64,000 nucleotides of DNA, from contig NZ_CP053351.1 of the NCBI RefSeq assembly GCF_013394655.1, positions 3,068,501-3,132,500 of the forward strand, written 5' to 3'. Source of the DNA: Winogradskyella schleiferi. GTDB taxonomy: Bacteria > Bacteroidota > Bacteroidia > Flavobacteriales > Flavobacteriaceae. Under the pieces are notes generated by a model. That model was not told the DNA's origin. It ran no database searches and saw only the letters and a list, made by a program, of their open reading frames with translations. The position numbers and the translations under genes were made by a program. Shown one piece after another: positions 27,794-36,509 of this stretch; the stretch's first letter is position 1, and each line of letters opens with the position of its first letter.

Positions 27794-30718
27794 ATGAAAA
27801 AGGAAATAGAAAAATCGTCTCTACTTAGCCAATGGAAAACACAGAAAGCTAAAACCCTAGCAGTATCTGCAATTACCAAAGCTCCTGTTGGTAAAACCAT
27901 TCCCCTGTCTAGAGGTCAGCAACGGCTTTGGTTTCTTCAGCAGTTATATCCAAATAATTCGTTTTATAATCATGCGGAATCTTATACAATTAAAGGTGAT
28001 TTAAATGTTGAAATTCTGTCCAAAACTTTAGCTTTAATAATTGAAGAGCACAACATATTAAAATCCTATTTTCCTGTTGAAGAAGGGCAAACAGCCATTA
28101 AAATTGATAATGATTTTAAATTTAACATCAATAAACTGGATTTTAGTGACTTTAAAATAGATATTGCCAAACAAAAAGCACGTGATTTCATTACTGAAGA
28201 AATTGCAACACCTTTTAATCTTAGCAAATCTCCACTTCTTCGTGTTTCACTTTTAAAACTTGCCGATAAGCACCATGTCCTTTCTATCAACATTCACCAC
28301 ATCATTATTGATGAATGGTCTATGCGCAAACTCAGTAAGTTATTAGCTGAGTATTATACAAAACTAACCAAGGGTGATGTATTAGAACCCAATGAATTAC
28401 CAATTCAATATCAAGATTTTGCCTATTGGAATCAGAATACAAAACTGCCTAGAGAGCAAATTGACTATTGGAAAAAGAAATTATCTGGTTCAATTCCTGT
28501 ACTAGAATTACAAACGGATTACAAAAGACCATTACAGCCTTCATTTAAAGGAGAGCACTTTACCACTAATTTATCCAAAGAAGATTCAGAAAATTTGTTG
28601 TCCCTTTCAAAACAAATGGAAACAACTCCTTTTGTGGTTTGCCTTTCCCTCTTTTACACCTTACTCTATAGGTATACAAATCAGTCCGATATTTTAATTG
28701 GCTTGCCCATAACAAATCGTCACCATAAATCCTTACAAGATGTATTAGGTTTCTTTGTAGATACTGTTGTTTTGCGAACTCAGCTTGATGACAACAGTTC
28801 ATTTTCAAAATTGATAGCTCGCGTTCGAGAAAATACTTTAGAAGCATTTTCTAATAAAGAGATTCCTTTCGATTATCTGGTTAAAGAATTATTACCCAAC
28901 CGGTCACTAGCCATGAATCCTTTTTTTCAGGTAATGTTTGTCTACAATAACGATGAAGAAACTGTTAACTTTGGACCTGAAATTGAATTTAAAAAAGAAG
29001 AGAATATTCATTTGAAGTCTTCAAAATTCGATTTAACTTTATTTGTAAACGAAAAGGATGGTAAGCTATCCACTACTTTTGAATTTTTAACCGATTTATT
29101 TAACAGATCCACAATTGAACGTTTTTCCGCTCATTTCAATCTTTTGGTTAAAGCTGTAATTGCTGATTCAGAGGTTTCAATTTCTGAATTACCGATGTTA
29201 ACGCCACAAGAGAAAGATTTATTTTACAATAATCAATCCCTTACGTCTAATTCATTTGAAAATTATACAGGAATACATCACATTATTGAAGACGTTGCAA
29301 AAAATAACCCTGACGATATTGCTGTAACTTTTGGCTCAGAATCATTAACTTATAAAAAGTTAAATGAACAGGCAACAACGCTAGCACAATTGATAACTTC
29401 CAAAGTTAATACGGAAGATCAGGTTATTGGATTATCTGTAGAACGCTCAACACATATGATTGTCGGCTTATTAGCCATTCTAAAAGCGGGATTTGCGTAT
29501 CTACCTTTAGATCCGGAGTATCCATCACAACGCATTGATTTTATTCTAAAAGATGCAGGAGTCAATTGCATTGTAACGCAAGAAAAGTTACTACCCATTT
29601 TTAAAAGTTTTGAATCGCAATTAATCACTTTAGATAATCTAGAAAGTACGGATGAAGTTAAAAACGAGCTACCAAAAGTTTCAGGTTCAGATTTAGCTTA
29701 TATCATTTATACGTCAGGAAGCACAGGCAAACCCAAAGGAGTTCCAATTTCACATAAAAACATTATAAACTCTACTTCAGGACGTTTAGATTTCTACGAG
29801 AATAATCCAGCAGTATTTCTACTCATGTCATCAATTTCGTTTGATAGTTCTAAAACAGGAATATTCTGGACGCTATGCACTGGTGGTAAACTTGTGATTT
29901 CAGAAAAGCGACTTGAACAAGATATCGATCAAATGGCTACAATCATAGATACCCATAAAATAAGCCATACCTTAATGCTTCCTTCTTTATATAGCTTAAT
30001 ATTAGAGCATTCTGAAACTAATAAACTCAGTAGTTTGACGACCGTAATGGTTGCAGGAGAGGCTTGCCCTGTGTCATTAGCAAAAAAGCATTTTTCAATA
30101 CTTCCAAAAGTAGATTTATACAATGAATATGGCCCGACAGAAGCTACCGTTTGGTGTCTCGCTCATAAAATTACAAAAAATGATATTGAACAAAACATTG
30201 TTCCTATTGGTCAAAGTGTTGCTGATGCAGAAGTACATATTTTAGATTCGAAATTAAGACCTGTACCATTTGGAGCTGTTGGCGAGCTCTATATAGGTGG
30301 TCCTAATTTATCAGGTTATTACATTAACAGACCTGATTTAACCGAGAAAGCTTATGTAAAAAATGCTGATGATTTAAAATTATACAAAACTGGAGATTTA
30401 GCAAAGTATAATTCACAAGGAGATATTGCGTTTCTAGGAAGAATAGATCAACAAATTAAAATTAGAGGTTTTCGCGTAGAACTCGATGAAATTGAGAACA
30501 TACTTAACGAATATGACTTAGTTGAAAAAGGTGTGGTTGTTGTTGAGACCGGAGATAAAAAAATAAGCACTATGGATTCAAATTTAGACATAGGACCATC
30601 GGAACTTGCCAAGTTATTAAGTCAGCATTTAAACACCAAAGACATCGACGATCTACTCAACTCTATAGAATTATTAGATACGAATGAAAAAGAATACTTA
30701 TTGAAACAAATGATATAA
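27794..30718 (+). CDS. NRPS: condensation domain plus adenylation domain truncated after motif A8
   Basis: The 974-residue protein has a condensation domain (about 35-470; HHIIIDE at 168-174, with Glu where Gly is usual). The adenylation domain shows A1 (LTYKKLNEQA), A3 (YTSGSTGKPKG, about 638-649), A5 (NEYGPTEATVW, about 776-787), A7 (YKTGDLA) and A8 (QIKIRGFRVELDEIE, about 886-900). It then diverges after VEKGVVVVETGDKK and ends in a helical stretch rich in Leu, Asp and Glu. Motifs A9-A10 and the carrier domain are missing here and are found two genes downstream. The pocket has Asp at 235 and Glu at 322 by GrsA numbering, which would suit a basic side chain, but no known code matches. Confidence 0.9.
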   Translation: MKKEIEKSSLLSQWKTQKAKTLAVSAITKAPVGKTIPLSRGQQRLWFLQQLYPNNSFYNHAESYTIKGDLNVEILSKTLALIIEEHNILKSYFPVEEGQTAIKIDNDFKFNINKLDFSDFKIDIAKQKARDFITEEIATPFNLSKSPLLRVSLLKLADKHHVLSINIHHIIIDEWSMRKLSKLLAEYYTKLTKGDVLEPNELPIQYQDFAYWNQNTKLPREQIDYWKKKLSGSIPVLELQTDYKRPLQPSFKGEHFTTNLSKEDSENLLSLSKQMETTPFVVCLSLFYTLLYRYTNQSDILIGLPITNRHHKSLQDVLGFFVDTVVLRTQLDDNSSFSKLIARVRENTLEAFSNKEIPFDYLVKELLPNRSLAMNPFFQVMFVYNNDEETVNFGPEIEFKKEENIHLKSSKFDLTLFVNEKDGKLSTTFEFLTDLFNRSTIERFSAHFNLLVKAVIADSEVSISELPMLTPQEKDLFYNNQSLTSNSFENYTGIHHIIEDVAKNNPDDIAVTFGSESLTYKKLNEQATTLAQLITSKVNTEDQVIGLSVERSTHMIVGLLAILKAGFAYLPLDPEYPSQRIDFILKDAGVNCIVTQEKLLPIFKSFESQLITLDNLESTDEVKNELPKVSGSDLAYIIYTSGSTGKPKGVPISHKNIINSTSGRLDFYENNPAVFLLMSSISFDSSKTGIFWTLCTGGKLVISEKRLEQDIDQMATIIDTHKISHTLMLPSLYSLILEHSETNKLSSLTTVMVAGEACPVSLAKKHFSILPKVDLYNEYGPTEATVWCLAHKITKNDIEQNIVPIGQSVADAEVHILDSKLRPVPFGAVGELYIGGPNLSGYYINRPDLTEKAYVKNADDLKLYKTGDLAKYNSQGDIAFLGRIDQQIKIRGFRVELDEIENILNEYDLVEKGVVVVETGDKKISTMDSNLDIGPSELAKLLSQHLNTKDIDDLLNSIELLDTNEKEYLLKQMI

Positions 30719-30729
30719 GTTATTGTACC

Positions 30730-31530
30730 ATGAAAAGAATTAAAAGAACAGAAGCGTTTGAAGTAACCCTTGTAATTAAAGACGACGATTTTATAAATCC
30801 ACCAAAAACAGCACAGCGAAATGCTGTTGTAAATCGAGCGCTTAAAGAGTTTTCCACTGAACTAAACGCACTTAATGAGCAAACAAAAAGATTTGTACCT
30901 GGCTCAACTGCCGCAGATGATAACATTGGTCTTACGGAAAGAGGTCAGGCACAATTAAGTGAACAAGAGATCATGGAAGATTGGCAAATTCCGCTTATGG
31001 AAGCTATGGCAAAAACCATAGCAGAAGATGGAGGAGATATTTTAGAAGTTGGTTTTGGCAGAGGTGTCTCTGCAGATATGATACAAAAATATCCCATTGA
31101 TTCTCATACTATAATTGAGTGTAATGATCTTGTTGTAGAACAACATTTTAAACCTTGGGAAGCTAAATATGCCACAAAAAACATTTCATTAGTACATAGT
31201 CTTTGGCAAGATAGTATAGACGATTTGGGTTTTTTTGACGGTATCTTTTTTCATACCTATCCGCTCAACGAAGATGAGTATATGCAGTATGTCAATGCTA
31301 GTATAACATTTGCAGAACATTTCTTTCATCATGCATCAAATCATTTAAAACCAGGCGGAAGCTTTACATACTTCTCTAACGAAATAGAATCATTAAGTAG
31401 AGAACATCAACATATGCTCCTCAAACATTTTTCTTCCTTTACTGCTCATGTTATTCCATTAGACATGCCAAAAAATGTAAAGGATACCTGGTGGGCAGAC
31501 TCCATGGTAGTAATTAAGGCTATAAAATGA
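30730..31530 (+). CDS. GAMT-like SAM-dependent methyltransferase encoded inside a split adenylation domain
   Basis: The 266-residue protein has a unique N-terminal region (1-80) and a class I methyltransferase domain. The SAM loop is ILEVGFGRG (104-112), followed by IIECND (128-133) and DGIFFHTYPL (170-179). These blocks are characteristic of guanidinoacetate N-methyltransferase, which has EVGFG, IIECND and DGILYDTYPL. The Asp that binds the guanidino group in GAMT aligns with His175, so the substrate probably differs. The gene lies 11 bp after the A-domain fragment and overlaps the next gene by four bases (ATGA). In many NRPSs a methyltransferase is inserted between A8 and A9; here it is a separate protein at that very position. 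N-methylation of the loaded residue is the inferred role. Confidence 0.85.
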   Translation: MKRIKRTEAFEVTLVIKDDDFINPPKTAQRNAVVNRALKEFSTELNALNEQTKRFVPGSTAADDNIGLTERGQAQLSEQEIMEDWQIPLMEAMAKTIAEDGGDILEVGFGRGVSADMIQKYPIDSHTIIECNDLVVEQHFKPWEAKYATKNISLVHSLWQDSIDDLGFFDGIFFHTYPLNEDEYMQYVNASITFAEHFFHHASNHLKPGGSFTYFSNEIESLSREHQHMLLKHFSSFTAHVIPLDMPKNVKDTWWADSMVVIKAIK

Positions 31531-32876
31531 AACAGGATATTTTAGAAAATAGATTACATCAGTTATCCAAGGAGGATCATCAATTAATACTTTTAAAACT
31601 AAAAGAATTAATTGCTCAAACCTCAGATACGGATAGTTCTGAAAAGCCAAAACGCTTGGTAGCCTATGTAGAAGCAGAAAATTCTCTTGATTCGTCTAAA
31701 ATTGATGCTTTCTTAAAAAAACGTTTACCTGATTACATGGTACCTTCAAGTATTCATGTCATACCTCAAATTCCATTACTTCCTAATGGAAAAGTAGATC
31801 GACAACAGTTAAAACCAGTAGAAAAAACTGAAACTCTTAATAAGTCAACATCTTCAAAAGATGAGAACTCACTTTCTCAAGTTGAGACCCAATTAACCAA
31901 AATATGGGAAGACGTATTAAATTTTTATCCAGTACTCCCTAATGATAACTTCTTTGAAATCGGAGGAGATTCTCTATTGAGTATTCAAATTATAGCGAAA
32001 GCACGTAAGTTAGGACTTCAATTAACTGCTAATCAACTATTTGAAAACCCTACGATTTCTGATCTTGGAAAAAAATTAGCAGCAAAAGAAACTAAAGCAG
32101 ATAATGAAACCTATGATTTCTTAGTACCGTTACGAGAAGGTGGAAGCAAAAAACCTTTATTCTGCATCCATTCTGGTGGAGGCCACGTTGTTTTTTACAA
32201 TCTTTTAGCCAAATATATGACATCAGATAGACCTATCTATGCCTTGGAGCCGACAGGACTTTATGGAGAAGGGTCTATGCACAACAATGTGAGAGATATG
32301 ACTGCAGATTATATGAAAGCAATCCGTTCTATACAATTGGAAGGTCCATATAATATTTTGGTCTATTGCTTTAGTGTCACGGTTGGCAATGAAATGGCTA
32401 TCGAATTTACTAAATTAGGCTTTAAGGCTAATATTATTGTTATAGACACTATGGCATCTCCATGGCACCTAAATTCGCCTTTAAGGTTAAAAGCTCGTCT
32501 AAAGTCATTTGTAATTCGTTTTTCCAAAAACCCTTTAAATAGTGTTAAGCATTATTTCGAAGATAGATTATGGCGCATTAAACCTGTTCTCGTTAAATAC
32601 TTTGGAAACGATGATACTAGAGATTTAGAACATTTACAAGAAAATTTAAGACGCATCTGTTTAGCCTACGAATTTAAGCCTCACAATGGAGACATATCAT
32701 TGATACTAACCGAAAAACCACACCCTTCCTTGCAAAAAGTTATTATAGATTCCTGGAAAGAGATCACCAATGGTGACTTTAGACTTTTTTATACCCAAGG
32801 TAATCACAGAACGCTTTTTACAGAACCAGATATTCAATTTGTGTCAAAAAAAATTGAAGAATCCATTGTAGATTGA
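31527..32876 (+). CDS. NRPS: C-terminal adenylation subdomain (A9-A10), PCP and Cys-type thioesterase
   Basis: The 449-residue protein starts with a short helical region (1-35). It then carries the missing end of an adenylation domain: RLVAYVEAEN (43-52), LPDYMVPS (67-74, A9) and LLPNGKVDRQQL (84-95, A10 lysine Lys89). A carrier domain follows (Ser149 in EIGGDSLLS). A type I thioesterase (about 195-449) has its nucleophile at Cys281 in VYCFSVT, replacing Ser and with the flanking glycines of GxSxG changed to Val and Ser. Asp307 and His427 (QGNHRTLF) complete the triad. It should pair with the upstream A fragment, carry amino acid 2 and release the product. Confidence 0.9.
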   Translation: MKQDILENRLHQLSKEDHQLILLKLKELIAQTSDTDSSEKPKRLVAYVEAENSLDSSKIDAFLKKRLPDYMVPSSIHVIPQIPLLPNGKVDRQQLKPVEKTETLNKSTSSKDENSLSQVETQLTKIWEDVLNFYPVLPNDNFFEIGGDSLLSIQIIAKARKLGLQLTANQLFENPTISDLGKKLAAKETKADNETYDFLVPLREGGSKKPLFCIHSGGGHVVFYNLLAKYMTSDRPIYALEPTGLYGEGSMHNNVRDMTADYMKAIRSIQLEGPYNILVYCFSVTVGNEMAIEFTKLGFKANIIVIDTMASPWHLNSPLRLKARLKSFVIRFSKNPLNSVKHYFEDRLWRIKPVLVKYFGNDDTRDLEHLQENLRRICLAYEFKPHNGDISLILTEKPHPSLQKVIIDSWKEITNGDFRLFYTQGNHRTLFTEPDIQFVSKKIEESIVD

Positions 32877-32909
32877 AATTAACGCTATCATAAAGGTCCA
32901 CTAAACCCT

Positions 32910-33644
32910 ATGAAGAACCAAACCAGGGCTTCTGTACATTTAAAACCGAATATGGTACACCTATGGACCATTAACGTCGAGGTCAAGGATGATACATACC
33001 ATAAATACTACACCTTATTGTCTGAATATGAAAAAGAGCGCGCAGACAGGTTTAAATTTTATAAGGACAAAAGATGCTATGTGGTTGCAAGAGGTGTTTT
33101 AAGATTACTTTCAAGTACTTATTTAAAGACAGAAGCAATTGATATTGAGTTTGATTATGAACAATACGGAAAACCAAAATTTAAGCAAATAACAAACTTA
33201 AACTTTAATGTATCACATTCTGGAGATATCGCTATTATTGGATTTGTATATGATCATAGCATTGGTGTAGATATTGAAAAAATAAAAGATGATTTTAATA
33301 CCTTCGAAATTGCTACCAATTTCTTCTCTAAAAAAGAAATCGAAGCCCTTCAAAAAACCCCCAAACTTCAACAGCATTTAGCCTTTTATCGTTGTTGGAC
33401 ACGAAAAGAAGCTTTTATAAAGGCTAAAGGAAATGGTCTTTCATTCCCTTTAGATACATTTTCAGTAACATTAGATTCAGATTTGAAAGCAGAATTAATA
33501 GAAACCCAATGGAATCTTTCAGAAAAAAACCAATGGCAATTGACTTCTTTTATTCCTGATACAAATTATATCGCTGCACTTATAGTAGCTAATCAGACGG
33601 AGCGTTTAGACTATTTTACATGGGATCATTCTGATTATAATTAG
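32910..33644 (+). CDS. 4'-phosphopantetheinyl transferase, Sfp type
   Basis: The 244-residue enzyme converts apo carrier domains to the holo form using CoA. Family motifs are present: NVSHSGD (100-106), GVDIEKI (119-125; Mg-binding Asp121 and Glu123) and WTRKEAFIKAKG (163-174; Glu167). The length and the WTRKEA motif fit Sfp-type enzymes acting on NRPS carriers rather than AcpS. It is the last gene of the plus-strand NRPS operon, 33 bp after the thioesterase-containing gene. It should serve the three carrier sites of the cluster (Ser36 of the free PCP, Ser1001 and Ser149). Confidence 0.92.
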   Translation: MKNQTRASVHLKPNMVHLWTINVEVKDDTYHKYYTLLSEYEKERADRFKFYKDKRCYVVARGVLRLLSSTYLKTEAIDIEFDYEQYGKPKFKQITNLNFNVSHSGDIAIIGFVYDHSIGVDIEKIKDDFNTFEIATNFFSKKEIEALQKTPKLQQHLAFYRCWTRKEAFIKAKGNGLSFPLDTFSVTLDSDLKAELIETQWNLSEKNQWQLTSFIPDTNYIAALIVANQTERLDYFTWDHSDYN

Positions 33645-33779
33645 AAAATCCAAAATTGAATGTTGGTCTAGTATTAGTTTAAAGTGACCAATGAATATGC
33701 TTTTTTTTAAAGAAAATAATATTTCCAGGCTAATGTGTCAGCAAAGCTTCCAATCGTAAATAAATAAAGGGCCATATTT

Positions 33780-33807
33780 TTTTTAAGAGGATGATATCTC
33801 TTAAAAA
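33780..33807. terminator. Hairpin between the NRPS operon and the convergent DUF3570 operon
   Basis: A 10-bp stem (TTTTTAAGAG 33780-33789 with CTCTTAAAAA 33798-33807) and an 8-base loop lie in the 268-base convergent gap. The A/T ends give a U-rich tail in both directions. The stem is AT-rich, so it is weaker than the other terminators. Nothing else is seen in the gap. Confidence 0.5.
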
Positions 33808-33912
33808 TTCGAATTCAAAATGCCATTAATACATTTACGAAGCATTCTTAAAATTGAAAGGTCTAATGTTGAGAATCTATGGCATAAACTTTCGATTAAT
33901 TTAAATGATTTC

Positions 33913-35304
33913 TTAATCCATCACAAACTTAAATCCAGCCGTAATTATGCTGGAACCAAAAGTGGTGTCCCTATCATATTTATAGAATTTTAGATCTATA
34001 CTTTTAAGGCCAAATTTCCAGAGATGTGCTTTTGCAAAAATGTCCGTGTACGATAGTCCAAATCCAAATTGATTTGCTGAATACTCTGAAAGGTCATAAT
34101 CTGAAGTATAAAATTCATCTGTGGACAAAGCACCTTCATAAGGTCTAAAGTAATCTGCTGCGGTCTGATTATAAAACCTATATGATGGATAGAGAGTAAA
34201 TCTATCTGTAATCTTCACTGGCACTTCAACACTTGCGGTGTGTGAATTGATACCCCAATCATCAAAATAATAGCGGTAAAAGGTGCGTACCGTTAGCACC
34301 TCATTGAGGAACCAGTTTAATCGACCTCCAATGGCAACTTTAAATCTTGAATCGGGTAAAAGCTCAATGGCATCTGCGAGTTGGAAATCATCAATAAACG
34401 AATCGGCTACATCTCCGAAATATACACGCTGAAACGGTGTAGATAATAACCCTTGTTGTTGCACAAAATCCAACGCCAATGATCCTTGAACATTCCTATG
34501 CAATATCTGCGAAAACCCTAAGCCTAAAGAATATGAATTACGTCCTTCACTATCAAAGGGCTCAAATCTCGGATTATAATTTATATTTCCGGTTAAGGTA
34601 TTTTGGGTAAACAAGCGGTCATTCAATCCACTTCCTTCAGCTGTAAATGGTCTTAACTCTGTAGGATAAATAGCTTTCCAAGTATCGATATAGACATTAC
34701 CACTTACACTCAATTCCGTATTCTTTTCATTAAAAAGTTTAGTGTAACTACCGCCTACGCCTACAGAAAAATAATCATATTCGGTGGATAGCGAAACCTT
34801 TGCGGACCACATATCGTTACGGTCATCAGAGCTGTGACTATAACTCCCCGTAATATTTGCCCATAAATCACTACTAGAAGCTCCCGACGAAGCCTGAAAA
34901 GGGTCTGCTGAACCATCATCAAATGGTCCAACATTACTGGATGATGCAGAAGTATATGCGGAAACACCTGCATCAATGGTCAGCACATCGTCATCATTTA
35001 ATGGAATAGAGATTACAAATGTACCGGTAACATCAGTTAACTCTTCAGTACCAATACCACCACTTACAGCTGCATTATCGCCATCTTGGGTATAATAACT
35101 GGTTAAGAAATCTACCTCTGTAGTTTCTAAAACCCTTTTTTTATAGACTTTTGTTGAGTCTTGTCCTGCTTGCGAGTACGTCTTTGCTAAAGCGACAACA
35201 CAAAAAATTAAAATTATGCTCTTCAATTGATTCTTGTTCTTTAATAAATGCTGCTTATACAGCGTTCTAACTTCGACCAACATTTTTATGCCTTTTTGGG
35301 TCAT
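33913..35304 (-). CDS. DUF3570 outer-membrane-type protein
   Basis: The 463-residue protein has a long N-terminus with a hydrophobic signal (about residues 27-45). An acidic spacer and a beta-strand-rich body with alternating aromatic residues follow, ending in FKFVMD, consistent with an outer-membrane barrel. The pattern and the neighbours fit DUF3570. The gene is the last of a unit with DUF4266, ApbE and a thioredoxin, a set that I know recurs together in other Bacteroidota and Proteobacteria. Its function is not established. An inner ATG at codon 8 (MLVEVRTL) could be the true start. Confidence 0.75.
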   Translation of the reverse strand: MTQKGIKMLVEVRTLYKQHLLKNKNQLKSIILIFCVVALAKTYSQAGQDSTKVYKKRVLETTEVDFLTSYYTQDGDNAAVSGGIGTEELTDVTGTFVISIPLNDDDVLTIDAGVSAYTSASSSNVGPFDDGSADPFQASSGASSSDLWANITGSYSHSSDDRNDMWSAKVSLSTEYDYFSVGVGGSYTKLFNEKNTELSVSGNVYIDTWKAIYPTELRPFTAEGSGLNDRLFTQNTLTGNINYNPRFEPFDSEGRNSYSLGLGFSQILHRNVQGSLALDFVQQQGLLSTPFQRVYFGDVADSFIDDFQLADAIELLPDSRFKVAIGGRLNWFLNEVLTVRTFYRYYFDDWGINSHTASVEVPVKITDRFTLYPSYRFYNQTAADYFRPYEGALSTDEFYTSDYDLSEYSANQFGFGLSYTDIFAKAHLWKFGLKSIDLKFYKYDRDTTFGSSIITAGFKFVMD

Positions 35305-35318
35305 AAAATTAGTAATGG

Positions 35319-35531
35319 TTAATTACAACCGCAGCCGCCTCCTGTTTTTCCTCCATTGGCACCCACTGCTGCTTCTCGGTAGGAATGTGCCGTAGTCACA
35401 TTACGGTCACATTTCTTTTCTGTCAATGCCATATCTGGATCGTTGATATTTACCTTTTCATAGTCTTTTACCACTACGCAACTACTGAAAAAGCAAGATA
35501 CCATAGCGAGCATTATTGTTTTTTTTATCAT
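35319..35531 (-). CDS. DUF4266 small lipoprotein with Gly-Cys tail
   Basis: The 70-residue protein has a lipoprotein signal (lipobox near SSC, about Cys18). A short body containing NINDPDMAL follows, then a Gly-rich tail ending GGGCGCN. This tail is the hallmark of DUF4266. The two tail cysteines could bind metal, form a disulfide for the neighbouring thioredoxin, or be modified. Its start overlaps the ApbE stop by four bases, and DUF3570 follows 14 bp later. The function is unknown. The genomic link with a flavin transferase suggests a redox role outside the cytoplasm. Confidence 0.8.
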   Translation of the reverse strand: MIKKTIMLAMVSCFFSSCVVVKDYEKVNINDPDMALTEKKCDRNVTTAHSYREAAVGANGGKTGGGCGCN

Positions 35532-36508
35532 AGTTTATCAATTTCAATATTTTTTGACTTCGTAATATTTCCTTTATCATCTATGATGATACATTCTACT
35601 TTTGGTAGTTGATTGATACGATCCAATCCTGTTTCCTTCCCCATCACAAATACAGATGTCGCCAGAGCGTCGGCCAATTCTGCTTTGGGCGCAAAAACAG
35701 TGACACTTATAATTCCACTAGATGGATATCCTGTTCTTGGGTCAATGATGTGTGTATATCGTTTACCATTAAGGTTGACATATTTTTCATAATTTCCAGA
35801 GGTTACTACGGCACCATCAGTAATAGGCAATAATGCAAAGACCTTGTTTTTAGCCATTGGATTTGTGATAGCAACTTTCCATTCACTACCATTGGGTTGT
35901 TTTCCCCAAGTATTCATATCGCCAGATGCATTTATAATTCCTGAAGACACACCTTTCGCCATCAACAATGCTTTAGCTTTATCTGCTGCGTAGCCTTTCC
36001 CTATGGCACCAAAACCTATTTTCATTCCTTCGAGCTTCAGAAAAACGGTGTTATTTTCTTTGTTGAGGATAATATTCTGAAAACCCACTTTAGATACTGA
36101 TGCATTAATTTCGTCTTCCGAAGGCATCTCTGTCATACTACCGTCAAAATTCCAAATCCTATCCATGGAGGCATAACTGATATCAAAAGCACCATCGGTA
36201 AGTTTAGAAATGCTAATAGCACGTTCTATTAATTGAAATAATTCCGTATCAACTTTGATAGGTTTAATACCAGCATTTTTATTTATTGCCGAAGTTTGAG
36301 AATGGACATCCCAAGAGGAGATAAGTTTTTCAATTCTGGTAATTTCGGTAACAGCGGTATCAATATACTTATTAGCATCCACTGAATCATTTGCAATCAC
36401 CGTAATATCAAAACGACTGCCCATTAATTTTAGCGTTCGTTTATATGGCTCTTGTGTATGAACGACTATTGAAAATAATATAATGAATGAAGTAATTAGT
36501 GCTTTCAA
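35528..36508 (-). CDS. apbE: FAD:protein FMN transferase (ApbE family)
   Basis: The 326-residue protein has a signal peptide (to about VVHTQ). ApbE features include LMGSRFDITVIAND near the start, a central GFGAIGKGYAADKA, the SGNYEKY segment and the HIIDPRTGYPSS segment. The enzyme moves FMN from FAD onto a Ser/Thr in target proteins in the periplasm, using magnesium. No classic target with a D-x-x-(S/T)-G-A-(S/T) motif, such as NqrC or RnfG, is encoded nearby, so its substrate may be one of the neighbours or lie elsewhere. It lies 1 bp after the thioredoxin gene. Confidence 0.92.
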   Translation of the reverse strand: MKALITSFIILFSIVVHTQEPYKRTLKLMGSRFDITVIANDSVDANKYIDTAVTEITRIEKLISSWDVHSQTSAINKNAGIKPIKVDTELFQLIERAISISKLTDGAFDISYASMDRIWNFDGSMTEMPSEDEINASVSKVGFQNIILNKENNTVFLKLEGMKIGFGAIGKGYAADKAKALLMAKGVSSGIINASGDMNTWGKQPNGSEWKVAITNPMAKNKVFALLPITDGAVVTSGNYEKYVNLNGKRYTHIIDPRTGYPSSGIISVTVFAPKAELADALATSVFVMGKETGLDRINQLPKVECIIIDDKGNITKSKNIEIDKL

Positions 36509-36509
36509 C

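Noticed and set aside
30700..31540. The split NRPS as a sequencing or assembly frameshift
   Set aside because: All three genes lie in different frames, two independent indels would be needed, and the methyltransferase has its own unique N-terminus. The ATGA overlap and 11-bp gap look like normal coupled genes.
35319..35531. DUF4266 gene as a RiPP precursor
   Set aside because: It has a lipoprotein signal and a conserved body, and no maturase (rSAM, YcaO, LanM, MNIO) or exporter lies nearby.
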